Positions 25,213-34,727 of a DNA stretch of 64,000 nucleotides are shown in pieces. The DNA is from Streptomyces lichenis (GTDB taxonomy: Bacteria; Actinomycetota; Actinomycetes; Streptomycetales; Streptomycetaceae). The translations under genes and the position numbers were made by a program. The notes below the pieces were generated by a model. That model did not search any database and was not told where the DNA came from. It was given only the letters and a program-made list of their open reading frames with translations. How positions within the stretch are numbered: position 1 is the first letter of the stretch; the number at the start of each line of letters is the position of its first letter. The DNA is taken from positions 186,001 through 250,000 of the forward strand of contig NZ_JALPTH010000003.1 of assembly GCF_023218175.1 (NCBI RefSeq), given 5' to 3'.

Positions 25213-27498
25213 TCAGTCCCGCAGCAGATCCGGTACGCCGTCCGCGTCCGGCTCGTCGCGCGGACCGGCGACCACGGTCAGCTGCTGGGTCGCCCGGGTG
25301 AGCGCCACGTACAGCACCCGCAGCCCGGCCGGGGACTCGTCGGCGATCTCGGCGGGCGAGACCACCACCGTGGCGTCGTACTCCAGCCCCTTGGCCTCCA
25401 GGCTGCCGAGCGCCACCACACGCTCGCCGAGGCCGTCGAGCCACCCGGCCGCCTCCTCGCGCCGCCGCATGGCGACGACCACGCCCACCGTGCCGTCCAC
25501 CAGCTCCAGCTGGCGGCGCGCCTCCTCGCGTACCACCGCGCCCAGCTCGGCACCGTCCAGCGCGGTGAACCGGGGCCGTACGCCGGTGGAGCGCACCGCG
25601 CGAGGGGCCGTCATGCCGGGCATGGCCAGCGCCAGCACCCGGGCCGCCAGCTCGGCGATCTCGGCCGGGTTGCGGTAGTTCACGGTCAGCTCGAAGCGGC
25701 GGCGCGGCCGGGTGCCCAGGGCCTCGTCGCGGGCCTCGGCCGCCTCCTCGGGCAGCGGCCAGGAGGACTGCGCGGGGTCGCCGACCACGGTCCAGGTGGC
25801 GGTGCGGCCGCGCCGGCCGACCATCCGCCACTGCATGGGCGTGAGGTCCTGCGCCTCGTCCACGATGACGTGCGCGTACTCGGTGCGCTCCTGGGCGAGC
25901 CGCTCGGCCCGCTCGCGCCGGCTCTCCTCCCGTACCGGCATCAGCTCCTCCAGCCCGGTGAGCTGGTCCAGCGGGTCCAGCTCCCGCCGGCGGCGCGGCC
26001 GGGCGGGGGTGCCGAGCAGGGTGTTCAGCTCGTCCAGGAGCGCCACGTCGTGCACGGACAGCTCCGGGCGGCGCAGCGAGCGGGCGAGCCGGCGGACCTC
26101 GCCGGGGTTGAGCACCCGGCGGGCCCAGCGTCCGAGCCGGCGCTCGTCGGCCATGGCGGTGAGCACCTGGCGCGGGGTCAGCTCGGGCCACCAGGCGTCC
26201 AGGAAGCCGGTGAAGGAGTCCTCGGTGGTGACGTCCTCGTCGAAGGAGGAGCGCAGCTCGGCGGCGAGCTCGGGGTCGTTGTGCCGGGAGCCGGCGCCGG
26301 ACTGGGCGTACAGGGCGTCCAGCAGCAGCCGGCGGGCGCGCGGGCGCAGCAGGTTGACCGGGGCGGTGCCGCCGAGCACGGCGTGGCGGATCCGGGTCAG
26401 CTCCTCGGCCTCCAGCTCCAGCCGGCGGCCGAAGGCGACCACCCGCAGCCGCTGCGGGGCGCCGCCGCCCTCCAGGGCGCCCCGGGCGGCCTTGCGGAGC
26501 ACCTTGAGCATCCGGGCGGAGCCCTTGACCCTGGCGGTGGCGGGATCGTCGTAGCCGGTGGCCTCCGCCCCGTCGACCAGGCTGCCCAGGGCGCGGATGG
26601 CGACCTGGCCCTCCTCGCCGAGCGAGGGCAGCACGCCCTCGGTGTAGGAGACCAGCAGCGGGGTGGGCGAGACGATGAGGATGCCGCCGGAGTAGCGGCG
26701 CCGGTCCTGGTAGAGCAGGTAGGCGGCGCGGTGCAGGGCGACGGCGGTCTTGCCGGTGCCGGGGCCGCCCTCCACATAGGTGACGGAGGCGGCGGGGGCG
26801 CGGATGACCAGGTCCTGCTCGGCCTGGATGGAGGAGACGATGTCCCGCATGGTGTGGCCGCGGGAGCGGCCGAGCGCGGCCATCAGGGCGCCGTCGCCGA
26901 TGACGGCCAGTTCGGCGCCGTCCAGGGCGGCGGTCAGCTCGGGGCGCATCAGGTCGTCCTCGACGCCGAGGACGCGGCGGCCCTTGGAGCGGATGACCCG
27001 GCGGCGCACCACCCGGCCGGGGTCGACCGGGGTGGCCCGGTAGAAGGGGGCGGCGGCCGGGGCGCGCCAGTCGATGACCAGCGGGGTGTAATCGGCGTCC
27101 AGCACGCCCATCCGGCCGATGTGCAGGGTCTCGCCGATGTCGGCGGTGTGGTCGGCGCGTACGGCGTCGTCGGCGGGCTCGATGGAGGTGTACGCCCCGT
27201 CGGGCCCCTTCTTGCCGTCCTTGCCGTTCAGCAGGTCGATCCGGCCGAAGAGGAAGTCCTCGTACTCGTTGTTGAGCCGGTTGAGGTGGACGCCGGCCCG
27301 GAAGACCTGGGCGTCGCGCTCGGCGAGGGCGCCGGGGGTGCCGACCTGGCCGAGCCGATGGGCGTCCTTCATCAGGAACTCCGCCTCGTGGATCTTCTCG
27401 TCCAGGCGGCGGTACACCTGGTCCAGATGCTCCTGCTCGACCCCGATCTCCCGGTCGCGGACCGTGTCGACCAGTCTGTCGGCTTCCTGCGCGGCCAC
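25213..27498 (-). CDS. helD: HelD-type UvrD/Rep-like helicase, RNA polymerase-associated
   Basis: A 761-residue superfamily I ATPase of the HelD group. The N-terminal coiled-coil (EQEHLDQVYRRLDEKIHEAEF) is the arm that enters RNA polymerase in known HelD proteins. Motif I is GGPGTGKTAVALH (244-256), preceded by the Q-motif region SSIQAEQDLVIRA. Motif II is VIVDEAQDLTPMQ, and the later helicase motifs include TVNYRNPAEIAEL and the C-terminal VLYVALTRATQQL. The family releases stalled RNA polymerase, and some members protect it from rifamycins. I looked for the rifamycin-associated element upstream and did not see it. GTG start at 27498 with AAGGGGG upstream. Confidence 0.92.
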   Translation of the reverse strand: MAAQEADRLVDTVRDREIGVEQEHLDQVYRRLDEKIHEAEFLMKDAHRLGQVGTPGALAERDAQVFRAGVHLNRLNNEYEDFLFGRIDLLNGKDGKKGPDGAYTSIEPADDAVRADHTADIGETLHIGRMGVLDADYTPLVIDWRAPAAAPFYRATPVDPGRVVRRRVIRSKGRRVLGVEDDLMRPELTAALDGAELAVIGDGALMAALGRSRGHTMRDIVSSIQAEQDLVIRAPAASVTYVEGGPGTGKTAVALHRAAYLLYQDRRRYSGGILIVSPTPLLVSYTEGVLPSLGEEGQVAIRALGSLVDGAEATGYDDPATARVKGSARMLKVLRKAARGALEGGGAPQRLRVVAFGRRLELEAEELTRIRHAVLGGTAPVNLLRPRARRLLLDALYAQSGAGSRHNDPELAAELRSSFDEDVTTEDSFTGFLDAWWPELTPRQVLTAMADERRLGRWARRVLNPGEVRRLARSLRRPELSVHDVALLDELNTLLGTPARPRRRRELDPLDQLTGLEELMPVREESRRERAERLAQERTEYAHVIVDEAQDLTPMQWRMVGRRGRTATWTVVGDPAQSSWPLPEEAAEARDEALGTRPRRRFELTVNYRNPAEIAELAARVLALAMPGMTAPRAVRSTGVRPRFTALDGAELGAVVREEARRQLELVDGTVGVVVAMRRREEAAGWLDGLGERVVALGSLEAKGLEYDATVVVSPAEIADESPAGLRVLYVALTRATQQLTVVAGPRDEPDADGVPDLLRD

Positions 27499-27616
27499 CG
27501 AGGCCCCCTTCTCATGTGCGTTGGGCAGCCGTCGAGCTTATTGCACAGGAGGCGGGTGTGTCAGGCCGCGTGGCCCGGCGGGGCGGGGTACGCCCGTACG
27601 GGTGGCACGGTACGTG

Positions 27617-27644
27617 CGTACGGGTGTCCGCTCACCCGCGTACG
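27617..27644 (-). terminator. Weak hairpin after the anti-sigma gene
   Basis: CGTACGGGTG (27617-27626) pairs with CACCC-GC-GTACG (27633-27644) with a 2-nt bulge, about 20 bp past the anti-sigma stop codon. Several GTACGGG repeats surround it. Confidence 0.4.
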
Positions 27645-27662
27645 GGGGCCGGGGGCCGGCCG

Positions 27663-28625
27663 TCAGGCGTCCACCTCCACCAGCCGCTGCCCGTCGAAGG
27701 TGCGGACCTCGAAGCGGTCGATGTCGGCCCGGCTCATCGCGGCGCCGCCGTGCACGTAGAGCGGGGAGCGGGCGGCCTCGTGCGGGCTGTCGGGAAAGCC
27801 GTACCCCCACGTGGGCACCGACCAGGAGGCGACGGTCTCCTCCTCGCCGCTCTTGGAGACGGCGACCAGCCGGCACTTCAGCGGGCCCTTGACGTTCTTC
27901 AGCTCCAGCACGGCGTGGGTGCCCCAGCCCTTCTTCTCCAGCCCGACGGTGGCGGCGACCTTGCTGCCCGGGTCGGTGCCGGTCAGCTTCTCCTCCATGT
28001 GGTGGAAGAAGGCGTCCTCGGCGGGGCTGGTGGGGTGCGGGTCGGCGGCCGCCTGGTTGGTGCGGGCGTCCTGGGCGGCGGTGCCGCCGCCGGTGGCGGC
28101 GATGGCGGCGACCGGGCCGCCGATGATCAGCGCGGCGGCGGCCGCGACCAGCAGCCGGGTGCGGCGGCGGCGCTGGGCGCGCTTGCGGGCCACCTCGTCC
28201 ACCAGCCGGCCCAGCATCGGCCCGTCGCCCTCGCCCGGCGCGCCGGAGCGCGGCCCCGGCACCGGGGCGCCGTGCCGGGCGTGTCCGGGCCCGGACAGCG
28301 CGGAGGGCCCGTGGTGCGACGGGCCCGGGAAGGCGAGCGGCGGTTGCGTCCGCCGGGGTACGGAGTCCCCGTACGCGGTGTCCGGCGGGTCGCTCCACAG
28401 CGGGCCGCCCGCTCCGGGCGGGGCCAGCGGCCGGTCGGCCGGGCCGGGTGGTTCGGCGAGCAGCGCGAGCATGGGCGCCAGCCCGGAGAACTCCTCCAGG
28501 TGCGCGGCGCACACCGGGCAGCCGGCGAGGTGGGCCTCGAAGGCGGTGGCCTCGGCGTCGTCGAGAATGCCGAGCGCGTAGGCGCCGACGGCGTCGTGCA
28601 CCGACTCGTTCTCGTATGTCGTCAT
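27663..28625 (-). CDS. rsuA: Membrane anti-sigma factor with zinc-binding domain (RsuA-like)
   Basis: A 320-residue anti-sigma factor. Residues ~5-45 form the ZAS domain: HDAVGAYALGILDDAEATAF and HLAGCPVCAAHLEEF with the HxxxCxxC zinc motif. A Pro/Gly-rich cytoplasmic linker follows, then one TM helix (RTRLLVAAAAALIIGGPVAA, about 160-180), then an extracytoplasmic domain of ~130 residues that probably senses the envelope state (KGWGTHAVLELKNVKGPLKC and onward). It overlaps the sigma gene by ATGA (28622-28625). Pair, order and context match SigU/RsuA of S. coelicolor, which controls secreted proteins; the identity is likely but rests on memory of that locus. Confidence 0.88.
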   Translation of the reverse strand: MTTYENESVHDAVGAYALGILDDAEATAFEAHLAGCPVCAAHLEEFSGLAPMLALLAEPPGPADRPLAPPGAGGPLWSDPPDTAYGDSVPRRTQPPLAFPGPSHHGPSALSGPGHARHGAPVPGPRSGAPGEGDGPMLGRLVDEVARKRAQRRRRTRLLVAAAAALIIGGPVAAIAATGGGTAAQDARTNQAAADPHPTSPAEDAFFHHMEEKLTGTDPGSKVAATVGLEKKGWGTHAVLELKNVKGPLKCRLVAVSKSGEEETVASWSVPTWGYGFPDSPHEAARSPLYVHGGAAMSRADIDRFEVRTFDGQRLVEVDA

Positions 28626-29215
28626 GCCGAGATCCCCCTCTCCTCCAGTGCGAGCTTCATGGAGCGCAGCGCGTAGAACACGCGGGACCGCACGGTCCCG
28701 CTGGGTATGCCGAGTTTCTCGGCCGCCTCGTTGACCGTACGCCCCTTGAAATACGTCTCGACCAAGACTTCCCGATGGGCCGGGGTCAAATCGTCGAGCG
28801 CGTCAGAGAGCGTCATCAGCCACAACGCCTTGTCGATCTCGTCCTCCGCGGGCATGACCTCAAGCGGCGACGGATCGACCTCCTGCGGCCGGGCCTGCCG
28901 GCTGCGGTGGCCGTCGATGACGATGCGCCGGGCGACCGTCACCAGCCAGGGTCGGACAGAGCCGGTCGCGTGGTTCAGCGAACCGGCGTTCTTCCAGGCA
29001 CGGATGAGCGTCTCCTGCACCACGTCCTCGGCCCGCTGGCGGTCGCCGGCGACGAGGCGGAGTACATAGGCGAGCAGGGGGCCGGCGTGTTCACGGTAGA
29101 GCGCCCGCATCAACTCCTCGTCCGGGACTTCGGGTTTGGTGCGTGGCGCCGCCGCGCGGTGCCGGGCCCGATGCGTCCCCCGACGGTCATCGGCCACGGC
29201 GGCATCCTTGCGCAC
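28622..29215 (-). CDS. sigU: ECF RNA polymerase sigma factor (SigU-like)
   Basis: A 197-residue ECF sigma. Region 2 (EELMRALYREHAGPLLAYVLRLV, with DVVQETLIRAW for -10 recognition) is followed by region 4 (LTPAHREVLVETYFKGRTVNEAAEKLGIPSGTVRSRV), the -35-binding HTH. The N-terminal ~30 residues are basic and variable. GTG start at 29215 with GGGAGG upstream. It is translationally coupled to the anti-sigma gene. It lies just upstream of, on the same strand as, the rsuA gene and next to an envelope polysaccharide cassette, whose strong terminator (29451-29489) separates the two units. Confidence 0.92.
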   Translation of the reverse strand: MRKDAAVADDRRGTHRARHRAAAPRTKPEVPDEELMRALYREHAGPLLAYVLRLVAGDRQRAEDVVQETLIRAWKNAGSLNHATGSVRPWLVTVARRIVIDGHRSRQARPQEVDPSPLEVMPAEDEIDKALWLMTLSDALDDLTPAHREVLVETYFKGRTVNEAAEKLGIPSGTVRSRVFYALRSMKLALEERGISA

Positions 29216-29450
29216 CTGGAACCTCCCGGTCGAGACCCTGATCTGAGTCGTTGTCCTCCATCACTACGGGACCCCGGGCCCGGTCCACTCAACGCCGACA
29301 GGATTTTTCTCGGAAACTTTCACAAGTGCCCGTATGCGCACGGTCGGTGACGGGCGGGACGGGTGATTCGCCTGCGCTTGCCGCCGGTTGACCCCTTGGA
29401 GCCGTACGCGGGGTAACCGCCGGAGGGGGCGGAGATGGGCGCGTACGCGC

Positions 29451-29489
29451 CGAGGGGGCCTCCCGACAACTGGTCGGGAGGCCCCCTCG
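29451..29489 (-). terminator. Strong terminator of the polysaccharide cassette
   Basis: A perfect 17-bp stem (29451-29467 with 29473-29489) and a 5-nt loop lie directly after the acyltransferase stop codon. Confidence 0.88.
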
Positions 29490-29502
29490 GGCAACCGGTG
29501 CG

Positions 29503-31233
29503 TCAGCCGGTCTTGGCGGCGGGCTTCTTCCTGGTGCCGTTGGGCCACAGCCGCGGACTGCGCTTGGCGGCGACGTCCTCCAGCCAGCCCACCGAGACGA
29601 TCGCGGCGGCGAGCAGCGGGAAGACCAGCAGCAGCATCAGCACCGGGTACGCGGCGGAGATCTGCGCCTCGTAGGCCTCGATGCCGGGGATGTCCCAGAC
29701 CATGTCGATGATCGGCACGGTCAGCATGATCAGCAGGTTGTGCCAGAGGTAGATGGTCACGGCCCGGTTGTTGGCGAGGGTGACCAGGCTGTCCCAGCCG
29801 GCCAGCTTCCCCGGCAGGGTCTGCCAGGACGGCGAGTACTGGAGCAGGATCACGCAGAAGCCGAACGACCAGGCGGCCTGGGCCATCGGGATGTCGTTGA
29901 GGTCCCAGCCGTCCGGGCCGAGGTGCCCGGACGCCCACCACAGCCCGAAGGCCATGATCAGCGCCGACACCGAGACCGTGGCGTACTTCGGCACCTTCGC
30001 GAACAGCCCCTCGTGGTGGGCGAAGCCCAGCACCCAGCAGGAGCCGTAGACGGCGAAGTCGGTGAGGGCCAGCCCGGTCTCACCGGGGATCCGCACCAGT
30101 CCGGTGCCGATGACGGCGGTCAGCGCGAGCGGGGCGAGGAGCGTGGCCCACGGCAGCCGGCGGAACGCCCACAGCAGCAGCGGGGAGGCGATCACGAACC
30201 ACAGGTAGGCCCGGATGTACCAGAGCGGTCCGGCGGCCTGCGCGGCCCAGCTCTGCTCCAGGATCCCGGACTGGCTGCCGCTCTGCCACGGGTAGGGCGG
30301 GGCGCCGATCGGGAAGAGGTAGGAGGTCAGCCTGAGGAACCACCAGATCCCCTCCTCCTTCACCGGCTTCCAGCCCAGGTAGAACATCACCGGCAGCACG
30401 ACCGCGCCGAACGCCCACATGGGCGGCAGCAGCCGGCGGATGCGCCCCCGGATGACCTCCCAGGCCGGCCGGGACAGCGAGCGCGCCATCAGCGAGCCGG
30501 CCAGCGCGAACATCACGCCCATGGACGGGAAGAGGATGGTCAGCCAGGCCCAGCCGAAGATGTGGTAGACGATCACGCGCAGCAGCGCGACGGCCCGCAG
30601 CACATCGAGGTAGCGGTCCCGGCCCGGCTTCCTCCTCGCCGCCGGCTCGGGGTCGGGCGCGGGCACGGGCTCCGGCCCGGACGCGGCCGCCGAGGGGGCC
30701 GGTTCGTCCCGGGTGTCCACCGGGGACCCGGGACCGGCCGGGACGGTGGGCAGCGCGGCGGTGGCACCCATGGCGTGGTCCGCCGCCGGTCCGCTCGCCG
30801 TGCGCTGCGCGGGCACCGGTACGGGCACGGGCGCGGGCTCGTGGCCGCGCACCGGCGGCTGGGCCGGGGCGTAGGGGTCCGCGGGGCGGGCCGGCTCCAC
30901 CGGCCGCCGGGCGCCGAACGCGTCGAAGGACGCGCCAGGGTTCCCGTACGGCTCGGGGCGGCCGGTCGCCGGTCCGGGCGCCGGGTGGCCCTGGCCGTAC
31001 CCGCCCCCGTAACCGTCGTTGGCGTAGCCGCTGCCGTAGCCGTCGTTCCCGTAGCCGTGACCGTCCGGTCCGGGCTGCCCGGTGCCGTTCCCGGCCTGCG
31101 GATGTCCGCCCCCGAACGGCTCGTAGGAGGCCGACGGCTCGTAGGAGGCCGAGGGGTCGAAGGGGGCCGCGGGCTCGAAGGGGTCGCGGGGCCGGGTGGG
31201 GCCGGAGCCCTCCGGCGGGGTGGGGTAGCTCAT
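29503..31233 (-). CDS. Acyltransferase 3 family membrane protein with disordered N-terminus
   Basis: A 576-residue protein. Residues ~1-195 are low-complexity: Pro/Ser repeats (DPSASYEPSASYEPF), Gly/Tyr repeats (GYGNDGYGSGYANDGYG) and Pro/Ala/Val stretches. The rest is an integral-membrane acyltransferase (OafA/YrhL type) with about ten TM helices. It starts RDRYLDVLRAVALLRVIVYH, where RAxAxLRVxxYH is the family's first-helix motif, and contains TIYLWHNLLIML. Such enzymes O-acylate cell-surface polysaccharides. It overlaps the upstream deacetylase-glycosyltransferase gene by ATGA (31230-31233), strongly implying that it modifies that enzyme's product. Confidence 0.9.
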   Translation of the reverse strand: MSYPTPPEGSGPTRPRDPFEPAAPFDPSASYEPSASYEPFGGGHPQAGNGTGQPGPDGHGYGNDGYGSGYANDGYGGGYGQGHPAPGPATGRPEPYGNPGASFDAFGARRPVEPARPADPYAPAQPPVRGHEPAPVPVPVPAQRTASGPAADHAMGATAALPTVPAGPGSPVDTRDEPAPSAAASGPEPVPAPDPEPAARRKPGRDRYLDVLRAVALLRVIVYHIFGWAWLTILFPSMGVMFALAGSLMARSLSRPAWEVIRGRIRRLLPPMWAFGAVVLPVMFYLGWKPVKEEGIWWFLRLTSYLFPIGAPPYPWQSGSQSGILEQSWAAQAAGPLWYIRAYLWFVIASPLLLWAFRRLPWATLLAPLALTAVIGTGLVRIPGETGLALTDFAVYGSCWVLGFAHHEGLFAKVPKYATVSVSALIMAFGLWWASGHLGPDGWDLNDIPMAQAAWSFGFCVILLQYSPSWQTLPGKLAGWDSLVTLANNRAVTIYLWHNLLIMLTVPIIDMVWDIPGIEAYEAQISAAYPVLMLLLVFPLLAAAIVSVGWLEDVAAKRSPRLWPNGTRKKPAAKTG

Positions 31234-33413
31234 GCCACCGGCCTCCGGTCCTCGCCCGAGCGCCGCTGGCTCGGGATGGAGCCGGGCGCCTCCACCACAC
31301 CGGTGCGGCGCAGCTTCTGCCAGCGCAGCCGGCCGCCGGTGAGGGCGGTGATCCAGGACTGGAGCAGCACCACGTACATCAGCTGCCGGTACAGCAGCTG
31401 CTGGAGCGGCAGGGATATCAGATGGGTCATGCGTTCCTTGTCGAGCCGGAAGGCGTACGCCGCGCAGACCGCCTGGATGGCGAGCACGCCCAGCCAGGCG
31501 ACCACGGTCTGCCCGGTCGGGCCGAAGACCAGGCCGTACAGCAGGAAGACGTCGATCAGCGGGGCGAGTAGCGGGAACAACACCATGAACAGCGAGACCA
31601 GCGGCAGGCCGACCCGGCCGAAGCGGCCGGAGGGGCCGCGCTCGACCAGCGCCCGCCGGTGCTTCCAGATCGCCTGCATGGTGCCGTACGACCAGCGGTA
31701 GCGCTGCGACCAGAGCTGCTGGACGCTCTCCGGCGCCTCGGTCCAGGCGCGGGCGCGCTCGGCGTAGACCACGCGCCAGCCGTCGCGGTGCATGGCCATG
31801 GTGATGTCGGTGTCCTCGGCGAGGGTGTCCTCGCTCATGCCGCCGACCCGCTCCAGCGCCTCGCGGCGGAACGCGCCGACCGCGCCGGGGATGGTCGGCA
31901 TGCAGCCGAGCACGTCGTACATCCGGCGGTCGAGGTTGAAGCCCATCACGTACTCGATGTGCTGCCAGGCGCCGATCAGCGAGTCGCGGTTGCCGACCTT
32001 GGCGTTGCCGGCCACGGCGCCGACCCGGGGGTCGCCGAAGGGCTGGACCAGCTCGCGGACGGTGGACGGCTCGAAGACCGTGTCGCCGTCCATCATCACG
32101 ATGATGTCGTGGCGGGCGTTGCGGATGCCGTTGTTCAGCGCCTCCGGCTTGCCGGAGTTGACCTGCCGCACCACCCGCACGTTCGGCAGCCACATCGACT
32201 CCACGATGCCGGCGGTGCCGTCGGAGGAGCCGTCGTCGATGACGACGACCTCGATCGGGTGGTCGCTGGCCATCAGCGAGCGCACCGTGTTCTCGATGCA
32301 CTCCTTCTCGTTGTACGCCGGGACCAGCACGGTGACCGGTTCGGTGACCGGCGCGCCCCAGTGGAAGCCCCGCCGGCGGACCTTGCGGGCGTGCGCGAAG
32401 GAGAGCACCAGCATCAGGCCGAAGCGGACGAAGACCAGCACACCGATGATGGCCAGGCCGCCGACCAGGACGGTGGTGACGTTCTCGGAGACGGCGACCG
32501 CCCCGGTCCACGCCTTGCCCTTCCACAGCTCCGGGCCGGTGACCGGGGTGTGGGCGCTGGGCGCGCCGAGGGCGTCGGTGAGGGTGGTGAACTCGTAGCC
32601 GCGCTTCTGCATGTCCGGCAGGAACCGGTCGAGCGCGGCGACGGTCTGCGAGCGGTCACCGCCGGAGTCGTGCATCAGCACGATGGAGCCCTCGGTGCCC
32701 TTGGGCGTGGCGCGCTTGATGATCGCCTCGACGCCGGGGCGCTTCCAGTCCTCGGAGTCGGTGTTGTTGAAGGCGGTGATGTAGCCGCGGCTGCCGATGT
32801 ACTGGGTGACCGGCCAGGCCTCGTTGTCGAGGGCGTCGGAGAACGAGGAGTACGGGGGCCGGAACAGCGAGGTGCGCACCCCGGCCGCGCCGGTGATGGC
32901 GAGCTGGTTCTGCGACAGCTCCCAGTCGATGCGGTCCTTGGACTGGAAGGACAGGTCGGGGTGGTTGAAGGTGTGCAGCCCGAGCTCGTGGCCCTCGTCC
33001 ACCATCCGCTTGACCAGGTCCGGGTAGCGCGAGGCCATGGTCCCGGTGACGAAGAAGACGCCGTGGGCGTCGTACTCCTTGAGCTTGTCCAGCACCCGGG
33101 GCGTCCAGACCGGGTCGGGTCCGTCGTCGAAGGTGATGACCAGCTTCTGGTCGGGGACGCTCAGCGCCTTGGGCTCCGCGCCGCGGGCGTCGATGACCGG
33201 GCCGCCCTCCAGGATGTGCTGGGGCACCTTGTCGGTGGGCGCGGGGGTGCGCACCCGGTGGTCGGCGAGGATCTCGCTGTGCACATAGCCGCGCAGCATG
33301 AGCATCGCCATGAGCGCGACCAGGAACAGGGAGGGAAGCAGATAGCGCATGGGCAGCCTGCGCCGGCGGACGCGCCGCTGCTTCTGGGCGCGCCGCCTGC
33401 CGGAGGATGTCAT
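31230..33413 (-). CDS. Polysaccharide deacetylase - processive GT2 glycosyltransferase fusion
   Basis: A 727-residue bifunctional membrane protein. After a basic N-terminus and one TM (~22-42), residues ~85-290 are a NodB-type deacetylase (VITFDDGPDPVWTP; metal histidines in LHTFNHPDLS; LFRPPYSSFSD; IVLMHDSGGDRSQT). A TM pair follows, then a family 2 glycosyltransferase (VTVLVPAYNEKECIENTV, VIDDGSSDGT, MMDGDTVFEP, EDTDITMAMHRDGW, and the processive QQLWSQRYRW motif) and C-terminal TMs. One chain thus makes and deacetylates a beta-linked, probably amino-sugar, polymer outside the membrane. It abuts the upstream gene and overlaps the acyltransferase gene. Confidence 0.93.
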   Translation of the reverse strand: MTSSGRRRAQKQRRVRRRRLPMRYLLPSLFLVALMAMLMLRGYVHSEILADHRVRTPAPTDKVPQHILEGGPVIDARGAEPKALSVPDQKLVITFDDGPDPVWTPRVLDKLKEYDAHGVFFVTGTMASRYPDLVKRMVDEGHELGLHTFNHPDLSFQSKDRIDWELSQNQLAITGAAGVRTSLFRPPYSSFSDALDNEAWPVTQYIGSRGYITAFNNTDSEDWKRPGVEAIIKRATPKGTEGSIVLMHDSGGDRSQTVAALDRFLPDMQKRGYEFTTLTDALGAPSAHTPVTGPELWKGKAWTGAVAVSENVTTVLVGGLAIIGVLVFVRFGLMLVLSFAHARKVRRRGFHWGAPVTEPVTVLVPAYNEKECIENTVRSLMASDHPIEVVVIDDGSSDGTAGIVESMWLPNVRVVRQVNSGKPEALNNGIRNARHDIIVMMDGDTVFEPSTVRELVQPFGDPRVGAVAGNAKVGNRDSLIGAWQHIEYVMGFNLDRRMYDVLGCMPTIPGAVGAFRREALERVGGMSEDTLAEDTDITMAMHRDGWRVVYAERARAWTEAPESVQQLWSQRYRWSYGTMQAIWKHRRALVERGPSGRFGRVGLPLVSLFMVLFPLLAPLIDVFLLYGLVFGPTGQTVVAWLGVLAIQAVCAAYAFRLDKERMTHLISLPLQQLLYRQLMYVVLLQSWITALTGGRLRWQKLRRTGVVEAPGSIPSQRRSGEDRRPVA

Positions 33414-34568
33414 CTACGGTGTGCCTTCCGCGGCCATCTGCTGGCCGCCGCTCTCTTCGACCGGCGGGTCGGCGGGGTCTTCGGTGGGTGGGGTGACGGT
33501 CGGCTCGTCCGTCGGCTCCGTGGTCGGCGGCTCCTCGGTGACCGAGGGCTTGCCCGTGGAGGGTTTGGTGGCGCCGGTGCCACCGCCGGAGGGCCGCTCG
33601 TCGGAGGGCCGGGTGTCGGGCCGGTCGGGCCGCTCCGACGTGGTCTCGCCCTCGCGGCCGGGGGTGGTGGTCCCGGCGTCGGCGGAGGTGCCGGGCCGCG
33701 GATCGGCGGGGGTGCCGCCCTTCACGTCCGCGCTGCCGGAGGAGCTCGGGTTCGCCGCGCCCCCGGGGTCGGCGGAGGTGGTGGCGCCGGGTTCGGCGTC
33801 GACGGCCTCGGTGACGGGTGCGCTGCCGCTGGGCGCGGGCTCGACCTTGGAGGTCTCGGCCTTCTTCTCGGCGGCCGGGCCGGGGATGAGCAGCCAGGGG
33901 GCGGCCGAGTTGCCTCCGATGACGGAGACGACGAGCGTCACGGCGTAGACGGCGCAGGCCGCGGCCAGCACCCAGCCGAGGCGGCGGAACTTCTTGCTGC
34001 GGCGGCCGCTCTCGTCCACGAAGACGGGGCCGTCGGGGGCGGCGTCGGAATCGGCGCCGGGTATGTCCACCGGGTCGGGTATGACGGATATGCCCGCCCC
34101 GCCGGATATCGGGTCACCCGCCATGCCGACCGGCGGCAGCACCGTGGTCGCCTCGACGGGGTCCTCGTCCTCCACCGCGGCACCGACCGACGGCAGCACG
34201 GTCATCTGCCCGCCCGCACCGCCGACCGGCGGCAGCACGGCGGTCTGGTCCGCCGCGCCGTACGGGGCGTCCGCCCACTGGCCGTGGCCGTGGTCGGCAT
34301 ACGCGGCGGTGCCGCCCTGGTGTCCGCCCCGGTCGCCGGAGTACGCGAAGTCGTCCAGCTGCTGGGGCAGGGTGCCCTGGTGTACGGAGTGATCGAACGG
34401 GTAGGAGGCGTCCGGACCCGGGTAGCCGTAGCCGCCCGCCGCACCGGTGGCCGAAAGACCACCGTGCTGTACGGCGCTTTGGTATGTACCATCTGACGAG
34501 GTGTCACCGTACGTCTCGTACGGTTCAGCCGCATGCCCGTTCCAGGCAGGTTCTTGCCACTTGTCCAC
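33414..34568 (-). CDS. Single-pass membrane protein with disordered flanks, first gene of polysaccharide cassette
   Basis: About 384 residues of no recognised family. The N-terminal ~190 residues are Gly/Tyr/Asp-rich with repeats of TAVLPPVGGAGGQ, MTVLPSVGAAVED and TTVLPPVGMAGD. One TM helix follows a basic stretch (SGRRSKKFRRLGWVLAAACA). The extracellular ~150 residues are Ser/Thr/Pro/Glu-rich, resembling a wall-spanning stalk. I chose the GTG at 34568 (VDKWQEPAWNG); the frame is open further upstream. Its stop codon TAG is immediately followed by the ATG of the deacetylase-glycosyltransferase gene, so it probably assists that system. Confidence 0.75.
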   Translation of the reverse strand: MDKWQEPAWNGHAAEPYETYGDTSSDGTYQSAVQHGGLSATGAAGGYGYPGPDASYPFDHSVHQGTLPQQLDDFAYSGDRGGHQGGTAAYADHGHGQWADAPYGAADQTAVLPPVGGAGGQMTVLPSVGAAVEDEDPVEATTVLPPVGMAGDPISGGAGISVIPDPVDIPGADSDAAPDGPVFVDESGRRSKKFRRLGWVLAAACAVYAVTLVVSVIGGNSAAPWLLIPGPAAEKKAETSKVEPAPSGSAPVTEAVDAEPGATTSADPGGAANPSSSGSADVKGGTPADPRPGTSADAGTTTPGREGETTSERPDRPDTRPSDERPSGGGTGATKPSTGKPSVTEEPPTTEPTDEPTVTPPTEDPADPPVEESGGQQMAAEGTP

Positions 34569-34727
34569 TGTGTACGCACATCCCCCATTGAGCCGGAGCT
34601 GGGCGCACATGGACTGGCTGGAATCGTGGCGCCGGACCGGTCCCCACCCGTCCCTGCGCCACCACTGTTTCTGCTGCACCCGAGACCTATGAATGTAGCG
34701 CACGACTACCAAGGACATGGGTTTGGT

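Noticed and set aside
27499..27662. Rifamycin-associated element upstream of helD
   Set aside because: The RAE-type inverted repeat was not found, so no rifamycin regulation is claimed.
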